Below the pieces are notes generated by a model. It worked only from the letters and a program-made list of their open reading frames with translations, had not been told where the DNA came from and did not search any database. 64,000 nucleotides of DNA from Rhodoblastus sp964425315 (GTDB lineage Bacteria > Pseudomonadota > Alphaproteobacteria > Rhizobiales > Beijerinckiaceae): NCBI GenBank assembly GCA_964425315.1, contig CAYRNB010000003.1, forward strand, positions 1-64,000. The letters are read 5' to 3'. A program made the translations under genes and the position numbers. How positions within the stretch are numbered: position 1 is the first letter of the stretch; the number at the start of each line of letters is the position of its first letter. Shown here piece after piece: positions 1 to 8,566 of this stretch.

Positions 1-1148
1 TCGACGATGCGGTGATCATAGGAAAGCGCCAGATACATCATCGGGCGGATTTCGATCTTGCCGCCAACGACCATCGGCCGTTCCTGGATTTTGTGCATGC
101 CGAGAATGCCCGATTGCGGCGCATTGAGGATCGGCGTGGACATGAGCGAGCCATAGACGCCGCCGTTCGAAATGGTGAACGTGCCGCCCTGCATTTCGTC
201 GATCTTGAGCTGGCCATCACGGGCGCGCCTGCCGAAATCGGCGATGGCCTTCTCGATCCCGGCGATCGACAATTTATCGGCGTCGCGCACCACCGGCACG
301 ACGAGGCCCTTGTCCGTGCCGACCGCCACGCCGACATGGCAGAAGTTCTTGTAAATGATGTCGGCGCCGTCGATTTCGGCGTTGACCGCAGGAATTTCCT
401 TGAGCGCATGGGTGCAGGCTTTGACGAAAAAGCCCATGAAGCCGAGTTTTACACCGTGCTTTTTCTCGAACAGCTCCTTGTACTGGCCGCGCAGGCTCAT
501 CAGCGCGCCCATATCCACCTCGTTGAACGTGGTCAGCATGGCGGCGGCGTTTTGCGCGTCCTTCAGCCGGCGGGCGATCGTCTGCCTGAGCTTAGTCATG
601 CGCACGCGTTCTTCGCGCCCCGCATCCTCCGGCGCGGAGGGGACGCGGGCGACGACAGGAGCCGGCGCCGCCGCGGGCGCGGCGGCGGGCGGATTTGCGG
701 CATAGGCGAGGACATCGCCTTTCAAGACCTGGCCGCGCTTGCCGGAGCCGGACACCTGGCTCACGTCGATGCCGCGGTCGGCGGCGTTTTTCGCGGCGGC
801 GGGAGAGGGCGGCGCGCCTCCGCCGACGGTCGCCTCCGCCGGCGCAGGAGCGGGAGCTGGCGCGGCGGCGGCCGCGGCAGCCGGGGCGGCCGCCGCTTCG
901 GCGCCGGAGCCGCCATCGGCGATCTGTCCGAGAAGCGCGCCGGGGGCGACGGTCTCTCCGTCCTTGGCGACGATTTCCGACAGAACGCCGGCGGTCGGAG
1001 CATTGACCTCGAGCGTCACTTTATCGGTTTCGAGCTCGACCAGAGGCTCGTCGGCCTGGACCGACTCGCCGGGCTTTTTGAACCAGCGGCCGATGGTCGC
1101 TTCGGAAACGGATTCGCCGAGAGTGGGAACGCGAATTTCTGTAGACAT
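1..1148 (-). CDS. sucB: Dihydrolipoyl succinyltransferase, E2 of 2-oxoglutarate dehydrogenase (C-terminus cut by window edge)
   Basis: E2 core of the 2-oxoglutarate dehydrogenase complex, which transfers succinyl from lipoyl-lysine to CoA in the TCA cycle. Reading from ATG 1148, an N-terminal lipoyl domain carries the lipoylated lysine in ETDKV (Lys43). An Ala/Pro/Gly-rich linker follows, then a peripheral-subunit-binding segment (about residues 120-150) and the acyltransferase domain. The window ends at the active-site motif DHRIVD, so the catalytic His is present and only about 25-30 C-terminal residues are missing. It lies 91 bp downstream of sucA on the same strand, as expected for an E1-E2 operon. 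lpd would be expected beyond the edge. Alternative: another 2-oxoacid dehydrogenase E2, but adjacency to sucA decides the substrate. Confidence 0.95.
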   Translation of the reverse strand, partial: MSTEIRVPTLGESVSEATIGRWFKKPGESVQADEPLVELETDKVTLEVNAPTAGVLSEIVAKDGETVAPGALLGQIADGGSGAEAAAAPAAAAAAAPAPAPAPAEATVGGGAPPSPAAAKNAADRGIDVSQVSGSGKRGQVLKGDVLAYAANPPAAAPAAAPAPVVARVPSAPEDAGREERVRMTKLRQTIARRLKDAQNAAAMLTTFNEVDMGALMSLRGQYKELFEKKHGVKLGFMGFFVKACTHALKEIPAVNAEIDGADIIYKNFCHVGVAVGTDKGLVVPVVRDADKLSIAGIEKAIADFGRRARDGQLKIDEMQGGTFTISNGGVYGSLMSTPILNAPQSGILGMHKIQERPMVVGGKIEIRPMMYLALSYDHRIV

Positions 1149-1239
1149 GGAGATCACATCCGCCGCTTTTGCGGCTCAACAGGGGTGAAGGGCAAAGACT
1201 CCGGACGAAGAAACGGCCGGGGTCCGGATGGGAAGAATT

Positions 1240-4200
1240 TCAACTTGCGAAAGCATCGTCGAGGAAAGCCTTGAGCTGGGCGAGATGGCGGGACATGGTT
1301 CCCGTCGCTGGCGAAGCCGAGGCCGGGCGGCCGACATAGCGTATGCGTTTGCTCTTGCCGCCGGCCTGCATCAGAACCCATTCGAAATAGGGTTCGACGA
1401 AGCTCCAGGCGCCCATGTTTTTCGGCTCCTCCTGGCACCAGACCACATCGGCCTTCTTCCAGCGCGCGAGACGCAGGACCAGCGCCTTGAGGGGAAGCGG
1501 GTAGAGCTGTTCCACGCGCAGCAGGTAGATATCGTCGATGCCGCGCTTTTCGCGTTCTTCGTAAAGGTCGTAATAGACCTTGCCTGTGCAAAGGATGACG
1601 CGCCGAATCTTGTCGTCCTTCACCAGTTTGATCTTGCCGTTCGGATCGGTCTCGGCGTCATCGGAGAGCAGGCGGCGGAAATGGCCCTCGTCGGTGAATT
1701 CGTCGAGCCGCGAAACCGCGCGCTTATGGCGCAGCAAAGATTTCGGCGTCATCAGAATCAAGGGCTTGCGTATGTCGCGATGAATTTGACGGCGCAGGAT
1801 ATGGAAATAGTTGGCCGGGCTGGAGCAATAGGCGACCTGCATATTGTCTTCGGCGCAAAGCTGCAGGTAGCGCTCGAGGCGGGCCGAGGAATGTTCCGGC
1901 CCCTGGCCTTCATAGCCGTGCGGCAGCAGGCAGACGAGTCCGGACATGCGCAGCCACTTGCGCTCGCCGGATGAGATGAACTGGTCGAAGACCACCTGCG
2001 CGCCATTGGCGAAATCGCCGAACTGCGCTTCCCACATCACCAGACAATTGGGCTCGGCCAGCGAATAGCCATATTCGAAGCCCAGCACCGCCTCCTCCGA
2101 GAGCATGGAATTGATGACTTCGTAATGATTCTGGCCGTCGCGTATATGGTTCAGCGGCACGTAGCGGCTCTCGTTCTCCTGGTCGATCAGCACTGAATGG
2201 CGTTGCGAGAATGTGCCGCGCTCGCAGTCCTGGCCGGCGAGACGGACGCGGTAGCCTTCATCGACCAGCGAGGCGAAAGCCAGGGCCTCGCCAGTCGCCC
2301 AATCTATGCCTTCGCCTGTCTCGATGGCCTTGCGGCGATTGTCCAGGAAGCGCTGGATGGTCCTGTGGACATGGAAACCCTCGGGAACTTTGCTGAGCAC
2401 TTCGCCATAATGCAGCAGCTTTTCCCGATCGACGGCGGTCTTGCCGCGACGGGGCTCGCCCTGCTCCGAACTGCGGGCATAGGCGAGGCTGGACCAGACG
2501 CCTTCCAGCCAATCGGCCTTGTTGGGCTTGTACGCTTGGCCGGCTTCATATTCGGCATCGAGGCGGGTGCGCCAGTCGGCCTTCATTTTCTCGACCTCGC
2601 CCTGGGTCACCAGCTTCTCGGCGATCAGTTTGTTCGAGTACATTTCGAGCGCCGTCGGATGCGAGCGGATTTTTTTGTACATCACCGGCTGGGTGAAGGA
2701 CGGCTCGTCGCCCTCGTTATGGCCGAAGCGGCGGTAGCACCACATGTCGATGACCACCGGCTTCTGGAATTTTTGGCGGAATTCCGTCGCCACTCTGGCG
2801 CAGAAGACCACCGCCTCCGGGTCGTCTCCATTGACGTGGAGGATGGGCGCCTCGACGGTTTTCGCCACGTCGGACGGATAGGGCGAGGAGCGTGAATAAC
2901 GCGGATAGGTGGTGAAGCCGATCTGGTTGTTGATGATGAAATGGATCGAGCCGCCGGTCTTATGGCCTTTCAAGCCCGACAGGCCGAAACATTCCGCCAC
3001 CACGCCCTGGCCGGCGAAGGCGGCGTCGCCGTGGATGAGCAGCGGCATCACCGGGCGGCGGTCGTCGGGGGCGCGGTCGAGGTGCTGGTCCAGCTTGGCG
3101 CGGACCTTGCCCAGAACAACCGGATCAACGATTTCGAGATGCGACGGATTGGCTGTCAGCGACAGGTGGACATTGTTATTGTCAAATTCGCGGTCTGAGG
3201 AGGCGCCAAGATGGTATTTGACGTCGCCCGAGCCTTCGACCTCCTCCGGCATGAAGGAGCCGCCCTTGAATTCGTTGAACAAGGCGCGATGCGGCTTGCC
3301 CATGACCTGGCAGAGCACGTTAAGGCGGCCGCGATGGGCCATGCCGAGCACGATTTCCTTGGCGCCGAGCGCGCCGCCGCGCTTGATGATCTGCTCCAGC
3401 GCCGGGATGATGGATTCGGCGCCGTCGATTCCGAAGCGTTTGGTGCCGGTGTAGCGTAGGTCGAGAAATTTTTCGAACCCTTCCGCTTCGACCATCTTTT
3501 GCAAGATGGCGCGCTTGCCCTCGTTGGTGAATTGAATCTCCTTGTGCGGCCCTTCAATGCGCTCCTGTATCCAGGCTTTTTCGGCCGGGTCGGAAATATG
3601 CATGAATTCCCAGCCGATCGTGTCGCAGTAGGTGCGGCGCAGAATCGCCAGCATTTCGCGAATGGTGGCGTAATCCATGCCGAGCACGTTATCGATGAAA
3701 ATCTTGCGGTCGTAATCCGCCTCGGTGAAACCGTAGCTCGCCGGATGCAATTCCTCGTGATCCTTTTGCGGATCGATGCCGAGCGGGTCGAGATTGGCGT
3801 GCAGATGGCCGCGCATGCGATAGGCGCGGATCATCATGATGGCGCGCACGGAATCCTGCGTGGCCCGGTGCAGATCGGCGGCCGAGACTTCGCCCTTGCC
3901 GGCGGCCTTGCCCTTGATCTTGTCGGCCAGCGCCTTTTCGTCGATCGGCCATTGGCCATCGAGCGCCGAGACGAGTTCGCCCCGTGGCGCGACCGGCCAA
4001 TTGGCGCGCTTCCAGGAGGCGCCCTTGGCGTTGGCGACGATGGCCGAGGCGTCGTCGTTCAGCGCGCCGAAAAATTCGCGCCATTCGGGATCGACCCTTG
4101 CGGGATCGGCCTGATAGGCGGCATAGAGCTGCTCGATATAGGCGGCGTTGCCGCCAAACAGGAATGAGGAATCCGCGAAAGCGGCGTTTGACGGCGACCG

Positions 4201-4248
4201 TCCCATCCCGCCGCCGCCGTTGCTTGCAGTGCTGTCTTGACGCGCCAT
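1240..4248 (-). CDS. sucA: 2-oxoglutarate dehydrogenase E1 component
   Basis: Thiamine-diphosphate-dependent E1 that decarboxylates 2-oxoglutarate and passes the succinyl group to the E2 lipoyl arm. The 1002-residue length is normal for the family. The N-terminus has the E2-binding type segment (FLFGGNAAYIEQLY, then DPEWREFF). GMAHRGRLNVL and the ThDP/Mg region HGDAAFAGQG...GGSIHFIINNQIGFTT follow, and the C-terminal transketolase-like domain contains EEPKNMGAW. It is followed by sucB and preceded by sucD, with a 264-bp spacer that holds a hairpin and an extragenic repeat. It may therefore be partly transcribed from its own promoter in that spacer. Confidence 0.97.
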   Translation of the reverse strand: MARQDSTASNGGGGMGRSPSNAAFADSSFLFGGNAAYIEQLYAAYQADPARVDPEWREFFGALNDDASAIVANAKGASWKRANWPVAPRGELVSALDGQWPIDEKALADKIKGKAAGKGEVSAADLHRATQDSVRAIMMIRAYRMRGHLHANLDPLGIDPQKDHEELHPASYGFTEADYDRKIFIDNVLGMDYATIREMLAILRRTYCDTIGWEFMHISDPAEKAWIQERIEGPHKEIQFTNEGKRAILQKMVEAEGFEKFLDLRYTGTKRFGIDGAESIIPALEQIIKRGGALGAKEIVLGMAHRGRLNVLCQVMGKPHRALFNEFKGGSFMPEEVEGSGDVKYHLGASSDREFDNNNVHLSLTANPSHLEIVDPVVLGKVRAKLDQHLDRAPDDRRPVMPLLIHGDAAFAGQGVVAECFGLSGLKGHKTGGSIHFIINNQIGFTTYPRYSRSSPYPSDVAKTVEAPILHVNGDDPEAVVFCARVATEFRQKFQKPVVIDMWCYRRFGHNEGDEPSFTQPVMYKKIRSHPTALEMYSNKLIAEKLVTQGEVEKMKADWRTRLDAEYEAGQAYKPNKADWLEGVWSSLAYARSSEQGEPRRGKTAVDREKLLHYGEVLSKVPEGFHVHRTIQRFLDNRRKAIETGEGIDWATGEALAFASLVDEGYRVRLAGQDCERGTFSQRHSVLIDQENESRYVPLNHIRDGQNHYEVINSMLSEEAVLGFEYGYSLAEPNCLVMWEAQFGDFANGAQVVFDQFISSGERKWLRMSGLVCLLPHGYEGQGPEHSSARLERYLQLCAEDNMQVAYCSSPANYFHILRRQIHRDIRKPLILMTPKSLLRHKRAVSRLDEFTDEGHFRRLLSDDAETDPNGKIKLVKDDKIRRVILCTGKVYYDLYEEREKRGIDDIYLLRVEQLYPLPLKALVLRLARWKKADVVWCQEEPKNMGAWSFVEPYFEWVLMQAGGKSKRIRYVGRPASASPATGTMSRHLAQLKAFLDDAFAS

Positions 4249-4308
4249 GGTCTTTTGTCCTCACGCGCCGCGGGCGTCTTCGAATGACGCTGCGCGGGCT
4301 TTCGATTG

Positions 4309-4356
4309 AGCGCGACCCTTTCCGAAAGTCGGAATCCGGTTTCCGGGATCGCGCCC
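4309..4356. repeat. Extragenic imperfect palindrome of the type dispersed in Rhizobiales
   Basis: In the sucD-sucA spacer an imperfect inverted repeat runs from GCGCGACCC through TTCCGAAAGTC and GGTTTCC to GGGATCGCGC. The arms GCGCGACCC and GGGATCGCGC are near-complementary. The layout resembles the widespread alphaproteobacterial extragenic element built on a GATCCCGAAAA ... CCGGTTTTCGG core. Identity with that family is inferred from memory of the pattern, not from a search. Confidence 0.45.
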
Positions 4357-4480
4357 CAGCGGCGCCGCCGCTATTTCTCTAAGGCCTTTCGGGCTCATCC
4401 ATTTCTGTCGCCTTGCGGCGTCGGTCCTGTCCCGCGAAGGGAGAGCGCTTTGCATCGCGCTTTTTCGTGGGGAACTTCGG

Positions 4481-4506
4481 CGGCGCGGATCCTTTGACCC
4501 GCGCCG
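4481..4506 (-). terminator. Hairpin just downstream of sucD
   Basis: Perfect 8-bp stem (CGGCGCGG / CCGCGCCG) with a 10-nt loop, starting 7 nt after the sucD stop on the minus strand. No U-tract follows on that strand, so it looks more like an attenuator or mRNA 3'-end stabiliser between sucCD and sucAB than a full intrinsic terminator. Confidence 0.45.
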
Positions 4507-4512
4507 TATTCT

Positions 4513-5400
4513 TTAGCCCTTCAGCAATTCGACCAGGGTCGAACCGAGGCGCGCCGGCGACGGCGAGACGCGAATGCCCGCCGCCTCCATTGCCGCGATC
4601 TTGCTTTCGGCGCCGCCCTTGCCGCCGGAAATGATGGCGCCGGCATGGCCCATCCGGCGCCCCGGAGGCGCGGTGCGGCCGGCGATGAAGCCGACGGTCG
4701 GCTTCTTGCGTCCACGCTTGGCCTCGTCGGCGAGGAACTGCGCCGCGTCTTCCTCTGCGGAACCGCCGATTTCGCCGATCATGATGATCGAATGGGTCTT
4801 GTCGTCGGCGAGGAACATTTCGAGCATGTCGATGAATTCCGTGCCCTTGACGGGATCGCCGCCAATGCCGACCGCCGTGGTCTGGCCGAGGCCGACCTGT
4901 GTCGTTTGAAACACGGCTTCATAGGTCAAGGTTCCCGAGCGCGACACGATGCCGACGTTGCCGGACTTGAAAATATTGCCCGGCATGATGCCGATCTTGC
5001 ATTCGCCTGCGGTCATCACGCCGGGGCAGTTCGGCCCGATCAGCCGCGATTTGGAGCCGCAAAGCGCCCGCTTCACCTTGATCATGTCAGAGACCGGAAT
5101 GCCTTCGGTGATGCAGACAATCAAGGGAATCTCGGCTTGGATGGCCTCGCAGATGGCGTCGGCCGCGCCGGCCGGCGGGACGTAGATCACGGAGGCGTCG
5201 GCGCCGGTGGCCTCCTTGGCCTCCTCCACCGTGTCGAAGACCGGCAGGCCGAGATGAACCGAGCCGCCTTTGCCCGGGGAAGTGCCGCCAACCACCTTGG
5301 TTCCGAAATAGGCGATCGCCTGTTCGGAATGGAAAGTGCCGTTCTTGCCGGTGAAGCCCTGGGTGATGATCCTGGTGTTCTGGTCGATCAGGATGGACAT
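4513..5400 (-). CDS. sucD: Succinyl-CoA synthetase alpha subunit
   Basis: Alpha subunit of succinate-CoA ligase, the substrate-level phosphorylation step of the TCA cycle. The 295 residues start with the CoA-binding Rossmann fold (TQGFTGKNGTFHSEQAI, GGTSPGKGG). They contain the phosphohistidine loop GHAGAIISGGKGGAESK near residue 250, where the active-site His is transiently phosphorylated. Length is typical. Its ATG shares one base with the sucC stop (TAATG), so the two subunits are translationally coupled, which fits their 1:1 stoichiometry. Confidence 0.97.
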   Translation of the reverse strand: MSILIDQNTRIITQGFTGKNGTFHSEQAIAYFGTKVVGGTSPGKGGSVHLGLPVFDTVEEAKEATGADASVIYVPPAGAADAICEAIQAEIPLIVCITEGIPVSDMIKVKRALCGSKSRLIGPNCPGVMTAGECKIGIMPGNIFKSGNVGIVSRSGTLTYEAVFQTTQVGLGQTTAVGIGGDPVKGTEFIDMLEMFLADDKTHSIIMIGEIGGSAEEDAAQFLADEAKRGRKKPTVGFIAGRTAPPGRRMGHAGAIISGGKGGAESKIAAMEAAGIRVSPSPARLGSTLVELLKG

Positions 5401-6599
5401 TATGCGGCCTCCTTCACGGCTTTGACGATTTTCTGGGCGGCGTCGTCGAGATCGTCCGCCGGAATGACGTTGAGGCCGGATTCGCGAATGATCTTCTTGC
5501 CGAGTTCGACATTGGTCCCTTCGAGGCGCACGACCAGCGGCACTTTGAGGCCGACTTCCTTCACCGCGGCGATCACGCCTTCGGCGATGACGTCGCAGCG
5601 CATGATGCCGCCGAAGATATTGACCAATATGCCTTTCACATTGGGATCGGCGGTGATGATCTTGAACGCCGCCGTCACCTTCTCCTTGCTGGCGCCGCCG
5701 CCGACATCAAGGAAGTTGGCGGGCTCCATGCCATAGAGCTTGATGATGTCCATGGTCGCCATGGCGAGACCGGCGCCATTGACCATGCAGCCGATGGCCC
5801 CGTCGAGGGCGATATAGGAAAGGTCATGTTTCGACGCCTCGATTTCCTTGGCGTCTTCTTCGCTCTCGTCGCGCAGGGCGAGAATTTCCGGGTGGCGGAA
5901 CAGGGCGTTGTCGTCGAAGCCGACTTTCGCGTCGAGGCATTTCAACTCGCCCTGTTTAGTGACGATCAACGGATTGATCTCCAGGAGCGACATGTCCTTG
6001 GCGACGAAGGCGGCGTAGAGACGTTCAACCAGCTTGCCCGCCTGCTTGGCGAGATCGCCGCTGAGCTTCAAGGCCCGCGCCACGGCGCGGCCATGATGGG
6101 GCATGACGCCGGTAGCCGGATCGACGGAAAAGGACACGATCTTTTCCGGTGTGTCGTGGGCGACCTTCTCGATATCCATGCCGCCTTCGGTCGAAACCAC
6201 GAAGGAAACGCGCGACGTGACGCGATCGACCAGCGCCGACAGATAAAATTCCTTCTCGATGTCGGAGCCTTCCTCGATATAGAGGCGGTTGACCTGCTTG
6301 CCGGCGGGTCCCGTCTGGACCGTCACGAGCGTGTTGCCGAGCATCTGCTGGACGTAGGTCGTGACCTCGTCCACCGATTTGGCGAGGCGCACGCCGCCTT
6401 TGTCGCCGGCCGCGGCCTCCTTGAACTTGCCTTTGCCGCGTCCGCCGGCGTGAATTTGCGACTTGACGACCCAGAGCGGTCCGCCGAGCTCCTTGGCGGC
6501 CGCCTCGGCCTCCTCAAGCTTGAACACGGGCGCGCCGCGCGAGACGGGAACCCCAAATTCCTTAAGAACGGCCTTGGCCTGATACTCGTGAATATTCAT
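5400..6599 (-). CDS. sucC: Succinyl-CoA synthetase beta subunit (ADP-forming)
   Basis: Beta subunit of succinate-CoA ligase. The 399-residue protein opens with MNIHEYQAKAVLKEFGVPV, typical of the ATP-grasp domain. The Gly-rich nucleotide loop GGRGKGKFKEA follows at about residues 52-62, and the CoA-ligase domain holds VNIFGGIMRCDVIAEGVI (about 320-340). It lies between mdh (88 bp upstream) and sucD (one-base overlap). The order mdh-sucC-sucD-sucA-sucB is the usual alphaproteobacterial TCA operon. Confidence 0.97.
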   Translation of the reverse strand: MNIHEYQAKAVLKEFGVPVSRGAPVFKLEEAEAAAKELGGPLWVVKSQIHAGGRGKGKFKEAAAGDKGGVRLAKSVDEVTTYVQQMLGNTLVTVQTGPAGKQVNRLYIEEGSDIEKEFYLSALVDRVTSRVSFVVSTEGGMDIEKVAHDTPEKIVSFSVDPATGVMPHHGRAVARALKLSGDLAKQAGKLVERLYAAFVAKDMSLLEINPLIVTKQGELKCLDAKVGFDDNALFRHPEILALRDESEEDAKEIEASKHDLSYIALDGAIGCMVNGAGLAMATMDIIKLYGMEPANFLDVGGGASKEKVTAAFKIITADPNVKGILVNIFGGIMRCDVIAEGVIAAVKEVGLKVPLVVRLEGTNVELGKKIIRESGLNVIPADDLDDAAQKIVKAVKEAA

Positions 6600-6687
6600 T
6601 GGCGATCCTCGTGGATAAACGAGAGAGGCCGGCGCGCGCCCTGCCGATGAGATCGGCGGGGAGCGCGGCGGGCTTTGGGTCTTGCGG

Positions 6688-7650
6688 TCAGGCCAGCGCC
6701 GGCGCGATCTTCTTGCAGACTTCGATCAGGCCCTGCACTGAGGCGAGCGACTTGTCGAACATCGCCTTTTCCGTGGCGTCGAACGCGACTTCGACGACTT
6801 TTTCGACGCCATTTGCGCCGATCAGCGCCGGCACGCCGAGATAAGTGTCCTTCACGCCATATTCGCCGTTGAGATAGGCGGCGACCGGCAGGACGCGCTT
6901 CAGGTCCTTGAGATAGGATTCGGCCATGGCGATGGCGGAGGCCGCGGGGGCGTAAAAGGCGGAGCCGGTCTTGAGCAGGCCGACGATTTCGCCGCCGCCC
7001 TTACGGGTGCGCTCGACAATGGCGTCGAGTTTTTCCTGCGACAGCCAGCCGGATTTGACGAGTTCGGGCAGCGGCAGGCCGCCGACGGTCGAATAGCGCA
7101 CCAGCGGCACCATGTCATCGCCGTGGCCGCCGAGCGTCATGGCGTGCACGTCCTTGACCGAGACGCCGGTCGCTTCGGCGAGGAAATAGCGGAAACGGGC
7201 GGAATCGAGAACGCCGGCCATGCCGACCACCTTGTTGGCGGGCAGGCCGGAGGCCTTCTGCAGGGCCCAGACCATCGCGTCGAGCGGGTTGGTGACGCAG
7301 ATGACGAAAGCGTTGGGGGCGTGCTCCTTGATGCCGGCGCCGACCGACATCATCACCTTGATATTGATGTCGAGCAGGTCGTCGCGGCTCATGCCGGGCT
7401 TGCGCGGCACGCCGGCGGTGACGATGACGACATCGGCGCCGGCGATCTGGGCGTAATCATTGGCGCCGGACAATTTCGCGTCGAAACCGTCGACCGGGGA
7501 GGATTCGGCCAGGTCGAGGGCCTTGCCCTGCGGCGTGCCTTCGGCGATGTCGAAGAGAACGATGTCGCCCAGCTCTTTCAGTCCGGCGAGATGAGCCAGC
7601 GTGCCGCCGATCTGGCCGGCTCCGATCAATGCAATCTTATTACGCGCCAT
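6688..7650 (-). CDS. mdh: Malate dehydrogenase (NAD-dependent, LDH-like type)
   Basis: Oxidises malate to oxaloacetate with NAD+. The 320-residue protein shows the Rossmann motif GAGQIGGTLAHL (residues 11-22), the substrate-loop motif VPRKPGMSRDDLL and the catalytic His in GGHGDDMVPL. This is the tetrameric LDH-like MDH group of alphaproteobacteria rather than the enterobacterial dimeric type. It is the first gene of the TCA block; a GGA-type ribosome-binding site precedes the ATG. The promoter should lie within the 283 bp upstream, though I saw no strong consensus there. Confidence 0.96.
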   Translation of the reverse strand: MARNKIALIGAGQIGGTLAHLAGLKELGDIVLFDIAEGTPQGKALDLAESSPVDGFDAKLSGANDYAQIAGADVVIVTAGVPRKPGMSRDDLLDINIKVMMSVGAGIKEHAPNAFVICVTNPLDAMVWALQKASGLPANKVVGMAGVLDSARFRYFLAEATGVSVKDVHAMTLGGHGDDMVPLVRYSTVGGLPLPELVKSGWLSQEKLDAIVERTRKGGGEIVGLLKTGSAFYAPAASAIAMAESYLKDLKRVLPVAAYLNGEYGVKDTYLGVPALIGANGVEKVVEVAFDATEKAMFDKSLASVQGLIEVCKKIAPALA

Positions 7651-7933
7651 TGGTCTTGGTCCTTGGTTTACCTAAATTTTTTGGGCGTCGTCGCAATCGT
7701 GGCGGCGGCGGTCTTCCGCTCGCGGCGGAACTGGCAGGCGTTTTGCCAGCAAATTTGGCGCTTTCAAGTCGTCAGAAAGGCTAAGTCCCCCCTGCAGCGG
7801 CATTGCGGGGCTGGGCGGCGGCGTCACCCTGGAAGAAAAGGCTGCAAAAAATCAAGACGTTGCCGTAAATGCCCGCGGCTGCGCAAGAATTTGCGCCGGG
7901 GGGAGGCCAGATGGTTACAAATAACATTTTTTG

Positions 7934-8566
7934 TCACATGTCAAAATCTGGATCGCCAAAGGTCAGGCTCCGCTGGATCACGGCAATGACGCGCCCGGCG
8001 CGAAATTCCATCGTCGCCACCGAAACGTTGGAATCCAGCGCGATCGAGACAGGCTGGATAAAGCGGTGCGCCAGATCGAAAACCAGCGCCATGGCGCGGC
8101 GGCGGTCGTGCATGCGAAAGGCGCCGGAGCCGATCCCTTCCTCAACAATCGCCTGAATTTCGCTTTGCACCCGGTTGCGATGCCTGCGCGCCACCACCTG
8201 ATCCTTTTCGATCGCCTCGCAAAGCAGGCGGAAAAGCACGGGATCGCTGTCGCGCTTTTCGCGGTAGGCGCGCTGCAGCGCGCTCAAAGCGCGCTCAAGC
8301 TTGTCGTAGGCCGGGTCCTGGCCTTCGACAATGACCCGCAGTTCGGCCTCGATCGGCTTCAGCCAATCTGTGGTCACGCCTTCGAACAGGGCCTGTTTCG
8401 AGGGAAAATAGCGATAGACATTTGCGTGCGACATGCCGGCCGCCTCGGCTATGCCGACGATCGTGGTGCGGCTCGCGCCATAGCGGCGCAGATGCTCGCA
8501 GGCGAAGTCGCGAATTTTCTGGTCCGGACTCACATCGTTGGCGCGTGTCGCCGGCCCTTGGCTCAT
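7934..8566 (-). CDS. TetR/AcrR-family transcriptional regulator
   Basis: A 210-residue one-component repressor. The N-terminal helix-turn-helix is clear: TTIVGIAEAAGMSHANVYRYFPSKQALFEGV (about residues 34-64), including the conserved YRYF-SK recognition-helix end. The C-terminal half is a helical ligand-binding domain without recognisable specificity. Its ATG overlaps the zapE stop (ATGA), so it is co-transcribed with zapE. Its ligand and targets cannot be told from the sequence; no divergent efflux or metabolic operon lies beside it. Confidence 0.9.
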   Translation of the reverse strand: MSQGPATRANDVSPDQKIRDFACEHLRRYGASRTTIVGIAEAAGMSHANVYRYFPSKQALFEGVTTDWLKPIEAELRVIVEGQDPAYDKLERALSALQRAYREKRDSDPVLFRLLCEAIEKDQVVARRHRNRVQSEIQAIVEEGIGSGAFRMHDRRRAMALVFDLAHRFIQPVSIALDSNVSVATMEFRAGRVIAVIQRSLTFGDPDFDM

